NCBI GenBank assembly: GCA_009904015.1
Contig: WYEQ01000035.1
Coordinates: 91,662-155,661, forward strand
DNA length: 64,000 nucleotides
Origin: Desulfurococcales archaeon
GTDB lineage: Archaea > Thermoproteota > Thermoprotei_A > Sulfolobales > Fervidicoccaceae
Reading direction: 5' to 3'
Part shown: positions 52,832-61,028 of the stretch, piece by piece
Numbering within the stretch: position 1 is the first letter of the stretch
Layout of the letters: each line of letters opens with the position of its first letter
The notes under the pieces: model-generated
Told to the model about the DNA's origin: nothing
What the model saw: only the letters and a program-made list of their open reading frames with translations
The model's database searches: none
Made by a program: the position numbers and the translations under genes

Positions 52832-53602
52832 ATGACACGCATGATTAAAATATTAGATTTGGTCCCGGTAATTTATACAGAGGGAATTAGGGGTGCTATA
52901 GAAGATAGAAAGGTGCTTGCACAAAAGATTTATGAGGAAACAAATGGCTTAGTAAAACTAGATGTTGACGTTATTAATTATGGTACTGCATCTATTGAAA
53001 GCGCGTACGATGAATACATTAATGCTCCATATATACTTCAGAAGGTTAAATGGGCTGAGAAAGAGGGTTATGGTGCTGTTGTTATAGATTGTTTTGGCGA
53101 TCCAGCTATTGATGCTGCTAGAGAAATAGTAAACATCCCTATTATAGGAGCGAATCATGCATCAACATTTCTAGCTGCACAAATAGCACAAAGATTTTCA
53201 ATAATCAATATTCTCCCTGAAACAGAACCTCTCATAATAGCTTTACTAAGAAAGTATGGATTAATACATCATCTAGTGTCAATTGAAACTATCCATATTC
53301 CTGTTTTAGAGCTGGAGAAAGAACCTGAAAAAGTTGTGGAGAAAGTTGTAGAAGCATCTATAAATGCTCATAGAAAGGGAGCTTACGCAATAGTGCTTGG
53401 TTGTACGGGAATGTCATTTATAGCTGAACAAGCACAAAAGAAACTCGCCGAGAAAGGTCTAGAGATGCCCATTATAGAGCCGCTAAGAGCTGCTATTTAT
53501 GTAGCAATAAGTTGGGTATTAATGGGTGTGCGACATAGCAAAGGTGCATATCCAACCCCTCGAATAAAAATTAGAAAAACGGAATTCACATTGCCTATAT
53601 AA
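52832..53602 (+). CDS. Hydantoin/aspartate racemase family protein
   Basis: The two catalytic cysteines are Cys87 (VIDCFGDPA) and Cys191 (LGCTGMS), and the order of motifs fits the Asp/Glu/hydantoin racemase family; the D-F-GDP form is typical of hydantoin/allantoin racemases. 256 residues and intact. TATA-like TTTTATATTTA is at about 52786-52796, and the ATG is 52832. It lies inside the tRNA-bounded segment, divergent from the broken permease. Its substrate is not certain. Confidence 0.82.
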   Translation: MTRMIKILDLVPVIYTEGIRGAIEDRKVLAQKIYEETNGLVKLDVDVINYGTASIESAYDEYINAPYILQKVKWAEKEGYGAVVIDCFGDPAIDAAREIVNIPIIGANHASTFLAAQIAQRFSIINILPETEPLIIALLRKYGLIHHLVSIETIHIPVLELEKEPEKVVEKVVEASINAHRKGAYAIVLGCTGMSFIAEQAQKKLAEKGLEMPIIEPLRAAIYVAISWVLMGVRHSKGAYPTPRIKIRKTEFTLPI

Positions 53603-53640
53603 ACGCTTCCAGCAATGTTTTAAAATATTATTTATGCCAA

Positions 53641-53770
53641 TTACTCTCGTAGTTTGAGCCTTTCCATAGCCTTAATGTAAGATCTCTCAACCTCTTTAAC
53701 AGCTTTAGCTATCACTGCAGAGCTAGCAGAAGCTCATATACCGAGAAGTCTTAAGTTTACGTATGGGAGT
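53641..53770 (-). pseudogene. C-terminal fragment of an unidentified protein gene
   Basis: On the minus strand a frame ending at TAA 53641-53643 encodes ASSAVIAKAVKEVERSYIKA followed by MERLKLRE, a normal-looking helical C terminus. Upstream an in-frame TGA interrupts it, and no start is present. It is a short gene remnant within the tRNA-bounded segment. I cannot name the family. Confidence 0.35.
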
Positions 53771-53820
53771 TAAAGTTCCGTATCACATATCAATCGTGAA
53801 CTGATTTTCATCAGAGTCAA

Positions 53821-53865
53821 GCCTACGGAGCCGGTGGTCCGGGGTTTAAATCACCGCGGGCCAGC
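53821..53865 (+). repeat. Partial tRNA-Arg copy, likely attachment-site remnant
   Basis: This 45-nt sequence matches tRNA-Arg from the 3' part of the anticodon stem-loop (GCCT-CGGAGCCGGTGGTCC) to the acceptor end (GCGGGCC), with four mismatches. It lacks the 5' half, so it cannot be a functional tRNA. It lies 35 nt before the MutS-like gene end and marks the right boundary of the accessory segment. Confidence 0.75.
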
Positions 53866-53899
53866 GTCTTTTTATTAATAATTATTAGGATATATTCTA

Positions 53900-55378
53900 T
53901 TAAGATGCTCCTTGCTGTTTTTCAACTATTCTTTTCCATAGTTCTAAGGCGTAGCCTGGCTGTATCGACCCCTTTACAAGCTTAAAGGTTCTTGTTCCAT
54001 CGCTTTGTCTCTCGGGCACAAGCAATACTGCTCTGTTCTTGTTCTTTGGCACGAACCTGTATAGAAAGTCTTGTAGAAAGGTAATGTATAGTACGTTGAT
54101 GCCTGAGTCAAGGAGTGCTGAGACAACGTTTTCTGCCACCACTGATGCCTCTACGTGGTTTGTTGAAACGAAGCTTTCATCCATAAGCACGTAGTCTCCT
54201 CTACTGAGGCTCTCAGCCAGCTTTTTAAATCTTTTTACCTCCTCCTCGAATTTCCCGTAAGAAAAAGTTATTTCCTCCTCTCTAAGGAAGTGCGTGAACA
54301 CCGCGCCGGTTGTTGGAACTATAAAGCTGTCAGCGGGGACAAATAGGCCTGCTCTAGCTAAAATTATTGCCTGGCCAACACTCTTCAGGAAGGTTGTCTT
54401 CCCACCCTTATTAACGCCGGTGATAATGACTGCGAAAGAGCCATCAACATTTATTTCAAGGCTGCTGGGCACAGGCCTACTCTTGGATGATACCGCTAGG
54501 GACAGAGGATATAGGTTTTCGAAGAAGAATCTTCTTGAATCAACCATAGGGTAGGTCTTCGGGATACCGAGCTCATCGAGGAAATCGCTTAGGTTAATAG
54601 CCCCCACATAGAACGATAACTGCCTCGCCAGGTCCTTGAAAAAGTCCATTAGCCTATCAAAAGCATTTAGTAGAGGCGTTGCTACTCTGGACAAAACCCA
54701 CTTAATCATGTCATCTATGATAGTGGATCCAGCTTCGTCTCTTGGGTCAAGTTTATATGTATACCTTTTCTCCATTGATAGCAGCCTATTTAGGAAAGAC
54801 CGCTCGTTTTTGGGCACTAAGAGAACAGGGTTTACCAGGTTGTTCAAGGGCCCAATCTCAACCCTAAAGTCTACGCCGTTTCCAAGCCAAAGTGTCTCGC
54901 TAATTTCTCTAGCCTTTGCTATGAAATCCTCATCAATATTTGATGTGAAGGACTCTACTAGGCCTTTGAAAGCTCTTGATGTAAAATTAGCATTGCTAAC
55001 AATACCCAGTAGCTTTTCCAAGTAGTCGGTGAGAATTTTGATGCCGTTTGAGGCCTCGTACACGACCAGCCTCGGGTCATCAAGCCTAAAAATGAATACC
55101 TCTCTGTAGGCTTTTTCATAGCCCTCCTTGGCTATTTGGTACATCTTGGTGACTACTTCTCTGTTTGCAAGGGCATCCTTAACTGCTTCCTGCCTGTATC
55201 TTACATCTTCTATTGATGTCTTCTTGGAGAGAAGAACATCAAACCACGTTTTAGCGACAAGCTCATCTCCCTTAGATGCTACGCTCACTATTTTATCAAG
55301 CTCCAAATCTGTTCTTACGTCGTCAGCTATACTTATTTTCTGGCTAGAACCAAGCCTCAATAAATCGAACTCTATCAT
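53900..55378 (-). CDS. MutS-like ATPase, second of tandem pair
   Basis: The 492-residue protein has a MutS-type core: a helical lever/clamp region, then an ABC-type ATPase with Walker A GVNKGGKTTF (321-330), a signature-like FSYGKFEEEVKRF, and Walker B YVLMDES with Asp400-Glu401 intact. N-terminal mismatch-binding and connector domains of true MutS are missing. It overlaps its paralogue by ATGA. Crenarchaea generally lack canonical MutS/MutL repair, so this pair may work on another DNA structure or on the ribosome; that is inference. Confidence 0.75.
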   Translation of the reverse strand: MIEFDLLRLGSSQKISIADDVRTDLELDKIVSVASKGDELVAKTWFDVLLSKKTSIEDVRYRQEAVKDALANREVVTKMYQIAKEGYEKAYREVFIFRLDDPRLVVYEASNGIKILTDYLEKLLGIVSNANFTSRAFKGLVESFTSNIDEDFIAKAREISETLWLGNGVDFRVEIGPLNNLVNPVLLVPKNERSFLNRLLSMEKRYTYKLDPRDEAGSTIIDDMIKWVLSRVATPLLNAFDRLMDFFKDLARQLSFYVGAINLSDFLDELGIPKTYPMVDSRRFFFENLYPLSLAVSSKSRPVPSSLEINVDGSFAVIITGVNKGGKTTFLKSVGQAIILARAGLFVPADSFIVPTTGAVFTHFLREEEITFSYGKFEEEVKRFKKLAESLSRGDYVLMDESFVSTNHVEASVVAENVVSALLDSGINVLYITFLQDFLYRFVPKNKNRAVLLVPERQSDGTRTFKLVKGSIQPGYALELWKRIVEKQQGAS

Positions 55379-56841
55379 CCAACCACCATCCGCAGATCAT
55401 TATATGTAAGTCCATGCTTAGAGGCTATTCTGACAGCCATATACTCTGATGGAGGAAGGCCCGGGACTATCTTGTATGATGGCTTTAAGGGGTCTTCGGG
55501 GGAGGGCTGTGCAACCAGGCTTATAACGAAGTCCAGCAAGGCCACACCAGATAAGAAGGTAATGAATAAGCAGTAGCTCCTTTTCCTCCAGAGCTCTTCG
55601 AGAAAAATCTTCGCTAGCTGAAAGCCCTCATCACTAGTCGTAGTGGAGAAAAGCTCGTTAGCAATGATGAGCGTTGAGCTATCAGATCTATGCATTATCT
55701 CCGCAGCCCTCACTATATCCTGTTCAAGCCTACTTAGGCTCTCCCTCGGATCCTCCCTAGCTGGGTAAGCTGTCAGTATCGCTGTGAAGAAAGGTATCTC
55801 AGCGCTCTGTGCTGGAACAGGCACCCCAAGTTTTGCTAAATAGACTAATTGACCAAAAGACGTAGCGAAAGTTGTTTTCCCGCCACTATTCATTCCGGTT
55901 ATCACGAATATCCTTTTCTCGCCGCTTGTGAATAGATCGTTCGGTACTGCTCCTGTCTTCTCAGCTAACATAATATTATAGAAGCCTCTGACATCTATTC
56001 TTCCATCACTCGTAAACCTAGGTATAGTGAAGCTGTATCCCTTGCTCATTAGTTTCTTCATAAAGCTAATGTATAACATATAGAACGGTATCTCCCTAAC
56101 GAAAGCAGCCACGCCATCATCAATTATTTTTGGGAATTCATCATAAAACTCCTTCAAGGCCTTGTACTCGCTCCCATAGAACTTGAAAGCGCCTTCAAGA
56201 ATAGCTGCATGTATGTGGCTCATGCCACCGGTAGTCGGAATGTATTTGACTTTCCTTGATTCCTCGCTTCTAAACCTTGAAAACAACTCCTCGATAACCT
56301 TCTCCATATCCACGCCTCCATCAAATCTCCAAACAACCACTCTATCACCCATTATTCTGACCCTGATAACCATCCTGACTCTCGCCTCCTTGGCCTTCAT
56401 GGCCTTCTCTTTCATGGCCTTGAAGTGCTCGCTTTCGACGATGCTTCTAACATAATCCAGGAAGCCTTTAAGCCCATCTGATTCCACACCGAGCGATAGC
56501 ATCTCGCTGTAAAACCTCTCCAACGCGTCTATGTAGGTTAAAGCAGCATCTAGGTGAAGGCCTAGTTTATGTGGCTCGTAGGCCTCCTTCTCAGTCTCGA
56601 GGTAGCTGAGGGCTTCTCTAACCTTTTCAACAAGCCTCTCCGTGACCACGTAGACTTCTGTCCGCATTAAGTCACGAAAAACATTGAGCCTATAAACAAC
56701 TGAATCGATACTGTCAAGTGGCTCAAGAAACAGGCTCCACAAGAACTCGTCTCTTTCTTTACCAAGAATCAGGCTCACGAGCTCCCGAATTCTTAGGTCA
56801 CTTAGCACCTGTTCATCAGCTCTTATGCCCCTAGAACCCAA
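55375..56841 (-). CDS. MutS-like ATPase, first of tandem pair, altered Walker B
   Basis: This 488-residue paralogue of the next gene has Walker A GMNSGGKTTF (316-325) and a signature region (DPRESLSRLEQDI). Walker B reads LIIANEL, so Asn395 replaces the usual Asp that holds magnesium, while Glu396 is present. ATP may bind but turn over poorly. The stop overlaps the partner start by 4 nt, implying equal production and probably a heterodimer. The start is TTG 56841. Its N-terminal 300 residues are helical. Confidence 0.74.
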   Translation of the reverse strand: MGSRGIRADEQVLSDLRIRELVSLILGKERDEFLWSLFLEPLDSIDSVVYRLNVFRDLMRTEVYVVTERLVEKVREALSYLETEKEAYEPHKLGLHLDAALTYIDALERFYSEMLSLGVESDGLKGFLDYVRSIVESEHFKAMKEKAMKAKEARVRMVIRVRIMGDRVVVWRFDGGVDMEKVIEELFSRFRSEESRKVKYIPTTGGMSHIHAAILEGAFKFYGSEYKALKEFYDEFPKIIDDGVAAFVREIPFYMLYISFMKKLMSKGYSFTIPRFTSDGRIDVRGFYNIMLAEKTGAVPNDLFTSGEKRIFVITGMNSGGKTTFATSFGQLVYLAKLGVPVPAQSAEIPFFTAILTAYPAREDPRESLSRLEQDIVRAAEIMHRSDSSTLIIANELFSTTTSDEGFQLAKIFLEELWRKRSYCLFITFLSGVALLDFVISLVAQPSPEDPLKPSYKIVPGLPPSEYMAVRIASKHGLTYNDLRMVVG

Positions 56842-56999
56842 AATACTTCTATAACTCGTTTCACTACACCTTCAACTACAATCGTTTCTCAAATACTAAG
56901 AACATATCGACTAAGGGTTAATATCATTTAATCGGTACACCGAGAAAAAATTACTTTACGATGTTATATTCAAGATTATGGCGTACAACATTAGGGGAT

Positions 57000-57500
57000 A
57001 TAACCATTACTGACCTTCTCCCCGCCCTGAAGGGCGAGGCATTCAGTTGTAAACTCAACAATCCTACCATCACTAGTATAGAAGAATATCTTTGAAACTG
57101 CTACTCCCTCAATTTTTCTTGTATTGCTTTGCCAAGATATGATGAAGTAAAAGCCAGTGAGAGCCAATATGAAGATGACAGCGTGTATCAGTAATTTGCC
57201 TGGCAATGTGCTGAATAAGAAGCTATAACGCTGGCTGTGACCGTGGCTATGGACAACGAGATAACAAAGCCTAACAGAAACCTAGTTTGCCATGGTCTCC
57301 TAGAAGACTCAATGAAGAACCCTAGCACTATTAACAGTGTGCCGAGTATCCCAGAGAATACCGAGATGTATTACACAGGGGTCCTTGCCAATTATTTCTA
57401 TCAAGGCTGGCTTAAGCGGGCTTCTTGGAGCTAAGAGAAAGAACAATACAACTAAGCTAAATCCAATAACAAATAACACGCTTCCGGGGGTTAGACATCA
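57000..57500 (-). pseudogene. Frameshifted membrane-protein gene
   Basis: Three reading-frame segments in order on the minus strand give VLFVIGFSLVVLFFLLAPRS, then ISVFSGILGTLLIVLGFFIE and FLLGFVISLSIATVTASVIA, then LLIHAVIFILALTGFYFIIS. They make a multi-helix membrane protein only if two frameshifts are undone. The C-terminal part runs into the mini-element at 57010-57052. I do not recognise a family. Confidence 0.5.
57010..57052 (-). repeat. 43-bp mini-copy of element ends, third site
   Basis: On the minus strand: TTACAACTGAATGCC, then CTCGCCCTTCAGGGCGGGG-like hairpin, then AGAAGGTCAG. It differs from the copy at 47535-47577 at only a few bases. It forms the end of the broken membrane-protein gene and lies about 170 nt upstream of the MutS-like operon. 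Confidence 0.7.
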
Positions 57501-57568
57501 TCTCAACTATGTTTTAGTAATTATAAGTAACATAAAAACTATTTATTTAGTTTAAAAAAGACATAAAA

Positions 57569-58430
57569 TCAGCTGCTTTCTTTTTGCTCTTTCTGGTAGA
57601 AAGGCACATGCGGTCTTGGTAGGTACTCAACCCCCGATATTTGCTGTAGGGCTTGAGGATACAATTTCATCAGCATATAAACTTCAAGTGGAACATCTGT
57701 TTTCACGTTTAAACCTTTTTTAGCTTCTCCGACGGTTATTGGATAATCATGTGTATAGTTCCTTTCGGTTAAAAGCCTCTTACTTCGCGGGCTTTATCAG
57801 CACCAAGTTTATCCTCCATTAATTTTACTATAAGGCTTTGTATTTCAGTGATGGCTTTTTCAGCAACATCAGCTAACACGAGGAGCTCGTCTTTAGCATT
57901 ATTTCCCTTCAACCTAACCATTTTAACAACGCTCGGGGCAGGATAAACAGCGTTGCCTACAAGTATTTGTGGGTCAAGAGGCTCAAGCACGGCGTCAGGA
58001 TCCATCAATATTTTATCTGCAGCTAAAGCTATCAGTGTCCCGCCACTCATGGCGTAGTGAGGTATAATAACTATTTTCTTTTCGGAGTGCTTCTTGAGAG
58101 CCATGGCAATTTGCGAAGCTACTAAGACCAGGCCGCCAGGCGTATGGAGAATCATGGCTATAGGCTGATTAGGCGGGTGCTCCTAATCGCTCTAATCACT
58201 TCTTCTGAGTCCTCAATGTCAATGTACCTCTACACAGGGAAGCCTAGAAACCCTATTTTTTCTTGCCGGTGGATTAGAGTAATTACTCGCCAGCCGTTTT
58301 TCCTCTCGATTTCTTTGATTAATCTTAACCTGGAGTTGGCTAGCGCCTTTAACTGAATCTGAGGATGCATTACTATATATAAAAACAATATAAAAAAGAG
58401 GATACTCATAAGATCAGTCAACTCAAACAC
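57569..58430 (-). pseudogene. Broken serine-protease-like (DUF114/SDH, ClpP-crotonase fold) gene
   Basis: The product can be followed through three frames. The N terminus has a membrane helix (LMSILFFILFLYIVMHP) and ends KIGFLGFPV at an in-frame TAG (near 58230). Then RYIDIEDSEEVIRAIRS continues until a 1-nt loss near 58170 shifts the frame to MILHTPGGLVLVASQIA, with the nucleophile-elbow AMSGGTLIALAADKI. Near 57770 another shift leads to NYTHDYPITVGEAKKGL and the tail. Total length equals an intact gene, so the damage is recent or due to sequencing error. Confidence 0.72.
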
Positions 58431-58647
58431 CTATGCTTTGCTTATCAGTACTTGATTGGTGAATGCTAACATATATACTTCTTTGCGTAAACTTCTTTGT
58501 TTAATGTACCAACAAATACCCAGAGAAATCAAACGCGGAACTAACTAACTGTGATTGCCTGAAAAATAAAGAACAAAGTTAAAGCATCAATAAAGCAGCG
58601 TAGCTACGTAATCATTAAAACAAATAAACTGGGGAGTCTCTAGACTT

Positions 58648-58710
58648 ATCTAGATGATGAGAACTTACCCGTCTTAGTTAATTGATGCTGTGAGAGAGTG
58701 TTCTGATTCC
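58648..58710 (+). ncRNA. Candidate box C/D sRNA
   Basis: C box ATGATGA (58654-58660), a degenerate D' (CTTA, 58673-58676), a C'-like TTGATGC (58682-58688) and D box CTGA (58703-58706) are in the right order with guide-sized spacers of about 12 and 14 nt. Total 53 nt between C and D. The preceding TCTAGA pair may form a terminal stem. Nop5 and fibrillarin in this window would be its protein partners. Targets were not checked. Confidence 0.42.
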
Positions 58711-58711
58711 C

Positions 58712-59401
58712 TTAGTCTTTCCATCCTTCCTCCCCGATGAGAGGAACGAAGACGCATGGTATCGACTCAGTTATTCTGATTTTTCCCTCCAAATCCTTCT
58801 CCACTACAAGCAGGGTCTGCTCGTACCTTGTTCCCACGGGTATCACCATTCTGCCCGGCGATCTCATCTGCTCTAGCAGGCTTCTCGGTACTCGAGGCGC
58901 AGCTGCAGTCACGATTATTTTGTCATAAGGAGCTTCCTTTGGGTATCCCTTGCTTCCGTCACCTACTATCACCACTACTCTATTGATATAGCTTGTTCTC
59001 TCTAGGTTTTTCTTTGCGAATTCAGCTAATTGCGGTATTCTCTCTATGGTGTAGACGATCCCCCCGGCTTTCCTGTCTGGATTAACGATTTCAGCTAGTA
59101 TGGCTGCCTGGTAACCGCTGCCAGTGCCAACCTCAAGTACTTTTTCGCCTATTCTTGCCCCGAGAAGCTCGGTCATAATAGCAACCATGTGCGGAGCACT
59201 TATTGTTTGGCCATGTCCTATTGGAAGAGGCGTATCGAGATAAGCTTTCTTCCTGAGGTCTGGAGGCACAAACTCCTCTCTTGGAACCTTTAAGAACGCT
59301 CTCTCTACCTCTCTCGTTCTTATGTATCCATAAAGCTTGAGCTGGTCAACCAGCCTTTTCCTCTCGACCTCAAAATTAATGCTCTCCAACGAGCAGCTCA
59401 C
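58712..59401 (-). CDS. pcm: Protein-L-isoaspartate O-methyltransferase
   Basis: This repair enzyme methylates isoaspartyl residues in damaged proteins using SAM. Marks are REVERAFLKVPREEFVP, PLPIGHGQTISAPHMVA, the SAM loop VLEVGTGSGYQAAIL, and GDGSKGYPKEAPYDKIIVTA. 229 residues. The start is GTG 59401; TTG 59389 is a possible alternative. It is divergent from DUF371. Confidence 0.95.
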   Translation of the reverse strand: MSCSLESINFEVERKRLVDQLKLYGYIRTREVERAFLKVPREEFVPPDLRKKAYLDTPLPIGHGQTISAPHMVAIMTELLGARIGEKVLEVGTGSGYQAAILAEIVNPDRKAGGIVYTIERIPQLAEFAKKNLERTSYINRVVVIVGDGSKGYPKEAPYDKIIVTAAAPRVPRSLLEQMRSPGRMVIPVGTRYEQTLLVVEKDLEGKIRITESIPCVFVPLIGEEGWKD

Positions 59402-59439
59402 TAAATATATTATTGATTAATAAGGGTTTAACGATATTG

Positions 59440-59880
59440 GTGCCTGTATTGAGGAAAATCGCTATAGATGTCATCGAGGCATGGGGGCACATCAATGTAC
59501 GCGCTACTCACAAAACAACATTTGAAATCACGAAGGAAAAAGAGCTAACGCCAAGGGGAGACTGCATAATCGGGGTCAAAGCTACCAAGAGCGCATCAGA
59601 GCTAAGCAACGAGTTAAAAGACATCATCAAGAACAACGAGGCAGTTCTGGTAATAGCGCTGTTCACTGAAAACCATAAAGACATCGTAATTGCCAGAGGA
59701 TCCTCTAAGTTGACGCTCGGGGACCAGACTAAGATTATCGTTAGGAAATCTAGCTATGTAAATGACGCTACTGTTGGGATATACTCGAATAAGGCGGCAG
59801 TGGATATTGATAGAGAGCTGATTGATGATTTAAGAAAAGGCGCTAAGCTTACTGTTTTGCTAATTGGCGTTCTTCCTTAG
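59440..59880 (+). CDS. DUF371 family protein
   Basis: It has the DUF371 core AWGHINVRATHKTTFEITKE and the following LTPRGDCIIGVKATKS, which are specific to this archaeal family of unknown function. The frame is open to TTG 59413, but a TATA-like CTAAATATATTAT at 59401-59413 puts the transcript start near 59433, so I choose GTG 59440; TTG 59437 or 59449 also fit. Its end overlaps trm5 by 32 nt. Confidence 0.82.
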   Translation: MPVLRKIAIDVIEAWGHINVRATHKTTFEITKEKELTPRGDCIIGVKATKSASELSNELKDIIKNNEAVLVIALFTENHKDIVIARGSSKLTLGDQTKIIVRKSSYVNDATVGIYSNKAAVDIDRELIDDLRKGAKLTVLLIGVLP

Positions 59881-60961
59881 ATGAATCGTTGTTGAGGCCT
59901 TGTTTTTCTTTGTATAGGTTGAGGAGATGCACTGATTTGGATGGACTGTGCTCAAGAACTTCTCTTTTATATTCAACAATGTAGCTCAGGTTTTTCTCCA
60001 TGAGCTTACCAGTGACATCTTCTTTCACGACGTCCTCTGATTTACTTCCGAGGATATATAGATATATTTTTCCTCCAGGCTTCAGGAGGGAGTCAGCTAT
60101 ATCTATGAAGTCCAGGCTGCCTGTTGGGTGATTCATTATTATCACATCAAATTTCCTTTTAAGACGACTGGGAAGCCCCCTTGCATCAAGGTTCCACGTG
60201 TAAACGGGGGATAGAAGCTTCTTGGTGTTCATTATTACTGATATGTTTAGGAGGCTTACGGCGTGGGGGTTTATGTCGTTGCAGTGAACCTCTCCCTTAA
60301 TGCTTGTGGCTACGTGTATGCAGAAGCCCCCCACCCCGCTGAACATATCCAGTACAAGAGAGCCATTGTTTATCTCCATGGAGACTCTTCTATGCTCGTC
60401 CGCTAACCTGGGGTTATAGAACACCTTAGCTATATCAACAGCGAAGCTTAGGTCATACTCCTTTGCAATCGTGAAGGTGTCCTTTTCTCCACCAAGATGA
60501 ATGAGCTTCGGTATTCTGAACTCATCGAATGTACCGATTTTGCCATATACGCTTCTGATGTTCTTGAAATGCTTCATTAGAACAGAGGCTGTGACGCGAG
60601 CTTTCTCTGCCTCCTCAGGCCCCTTGAGGTTAATCACAAGTATATCGCCGATTAAATGGTAGCTAAGTCTTTTTAAGCCATTCATCTCCTCGATTTTCTC
60701 CAGGAGCTCTCTTCTAGTCAACTTTGCAACAAGCGGAAACTCATCCACGCATTCACGAGCATCAATGCTGCTAGAGGCTAGAACCTTCAGGGATTCCTCC
60801 ACATTGATGACCGGAATCAAAACCTCATTCCCAGCTCTCTTAACTTTCAGTTCCCTGGTAATCAGGTCCCTCGACTTAAGTAGCTCAATGGCTTTCTGCC
60901 CATTCTCCCTGGTTACAGCCACGCAGCTCGAAACCACGTGTTCTTTATCCATCAAAAGCAT
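59849..60961 (-). CDS. trm5: tRNA (guanine(37)-N1)-methyltransferase Trm5
   Basis: The enzyme makes m1G37, which prevents frameshifting. The D2-D3 Rossmann core has VLDMFSGVGGFCIHVA for SAM, HCNDINPHAVSLLN, and NHPTGS as the NPPY-like motif; IHLGGEKDTF and the VFYNPRLADEHRRV element are typical. An N-terminal domain of about 90 residues is present. TTG 60967 is in frame; ATG 60961 is the choice here. About 370 residues. Confidence 0.9.
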   Translation of the reverse strand: MLLMDKEHVVSSCVAVTRENGQKAIELLKSRDLITRELKVKRAGNEVLIPVINVEESLKVLASSSIDARECVDEFPLVAKLTRRELLEKIEEMNGLKRLSYHLIGDILVINLKGPEEAEKARVTASVLMKHFKNIRSVYGKIGTFDEFRIPKLIHLGGEKDTFTIAKEYDLSFAVDIAKVFYNPRLADEHRRVSMEINNGSLVLDMFSGVGGFCIHVATSIKGEVHCNDINPHAVSLLNISVIMNTKKLLSPVYTWNLDARGLPSRLKRKFDVIIMNHPTGSLDFIDIADSLLKPGGKIYLYILGSKSEDVVKEDVTGKLMEKNLSYIVEYKREVLEHSPSKSVHLLNLYKEKQGLNNDSSKEERQLAKQ

Positions 60962-61028
60962 CCTCAAACATTATTTAAAAACTAAAGATTAAATTAACTC
61001 CTAAGGAATAAATTCAAGTTGATCAATA

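Larger units (their letters stand above)
51755..53865. mobile_element. Accessory segment bounded by tRNA-Arg and its partial copy, old integration remnant
   Basis: A 2.1-kb AT-rich stretch extends from the intact tRNA-Arg to a 45-nt copy of its 3' half. Inside are one intact gene (racemase), a broken permease, a short broken gene tail and long non-coding parts. No integrase is left. This is the footprint left by crenarchaeal tRNA integrases, which duplicate the 3' half of the target tRNA. The copy has four mismatches, so the event is old. Confidence 0.6.

Noticed and set aside
53821..53865. Possible second functional tRNA or split-tRNA half
   Set aside because: Mismatches disrupt the T stem and acceptor, there is no 5' half nearby, and the position fits an att remnant better.
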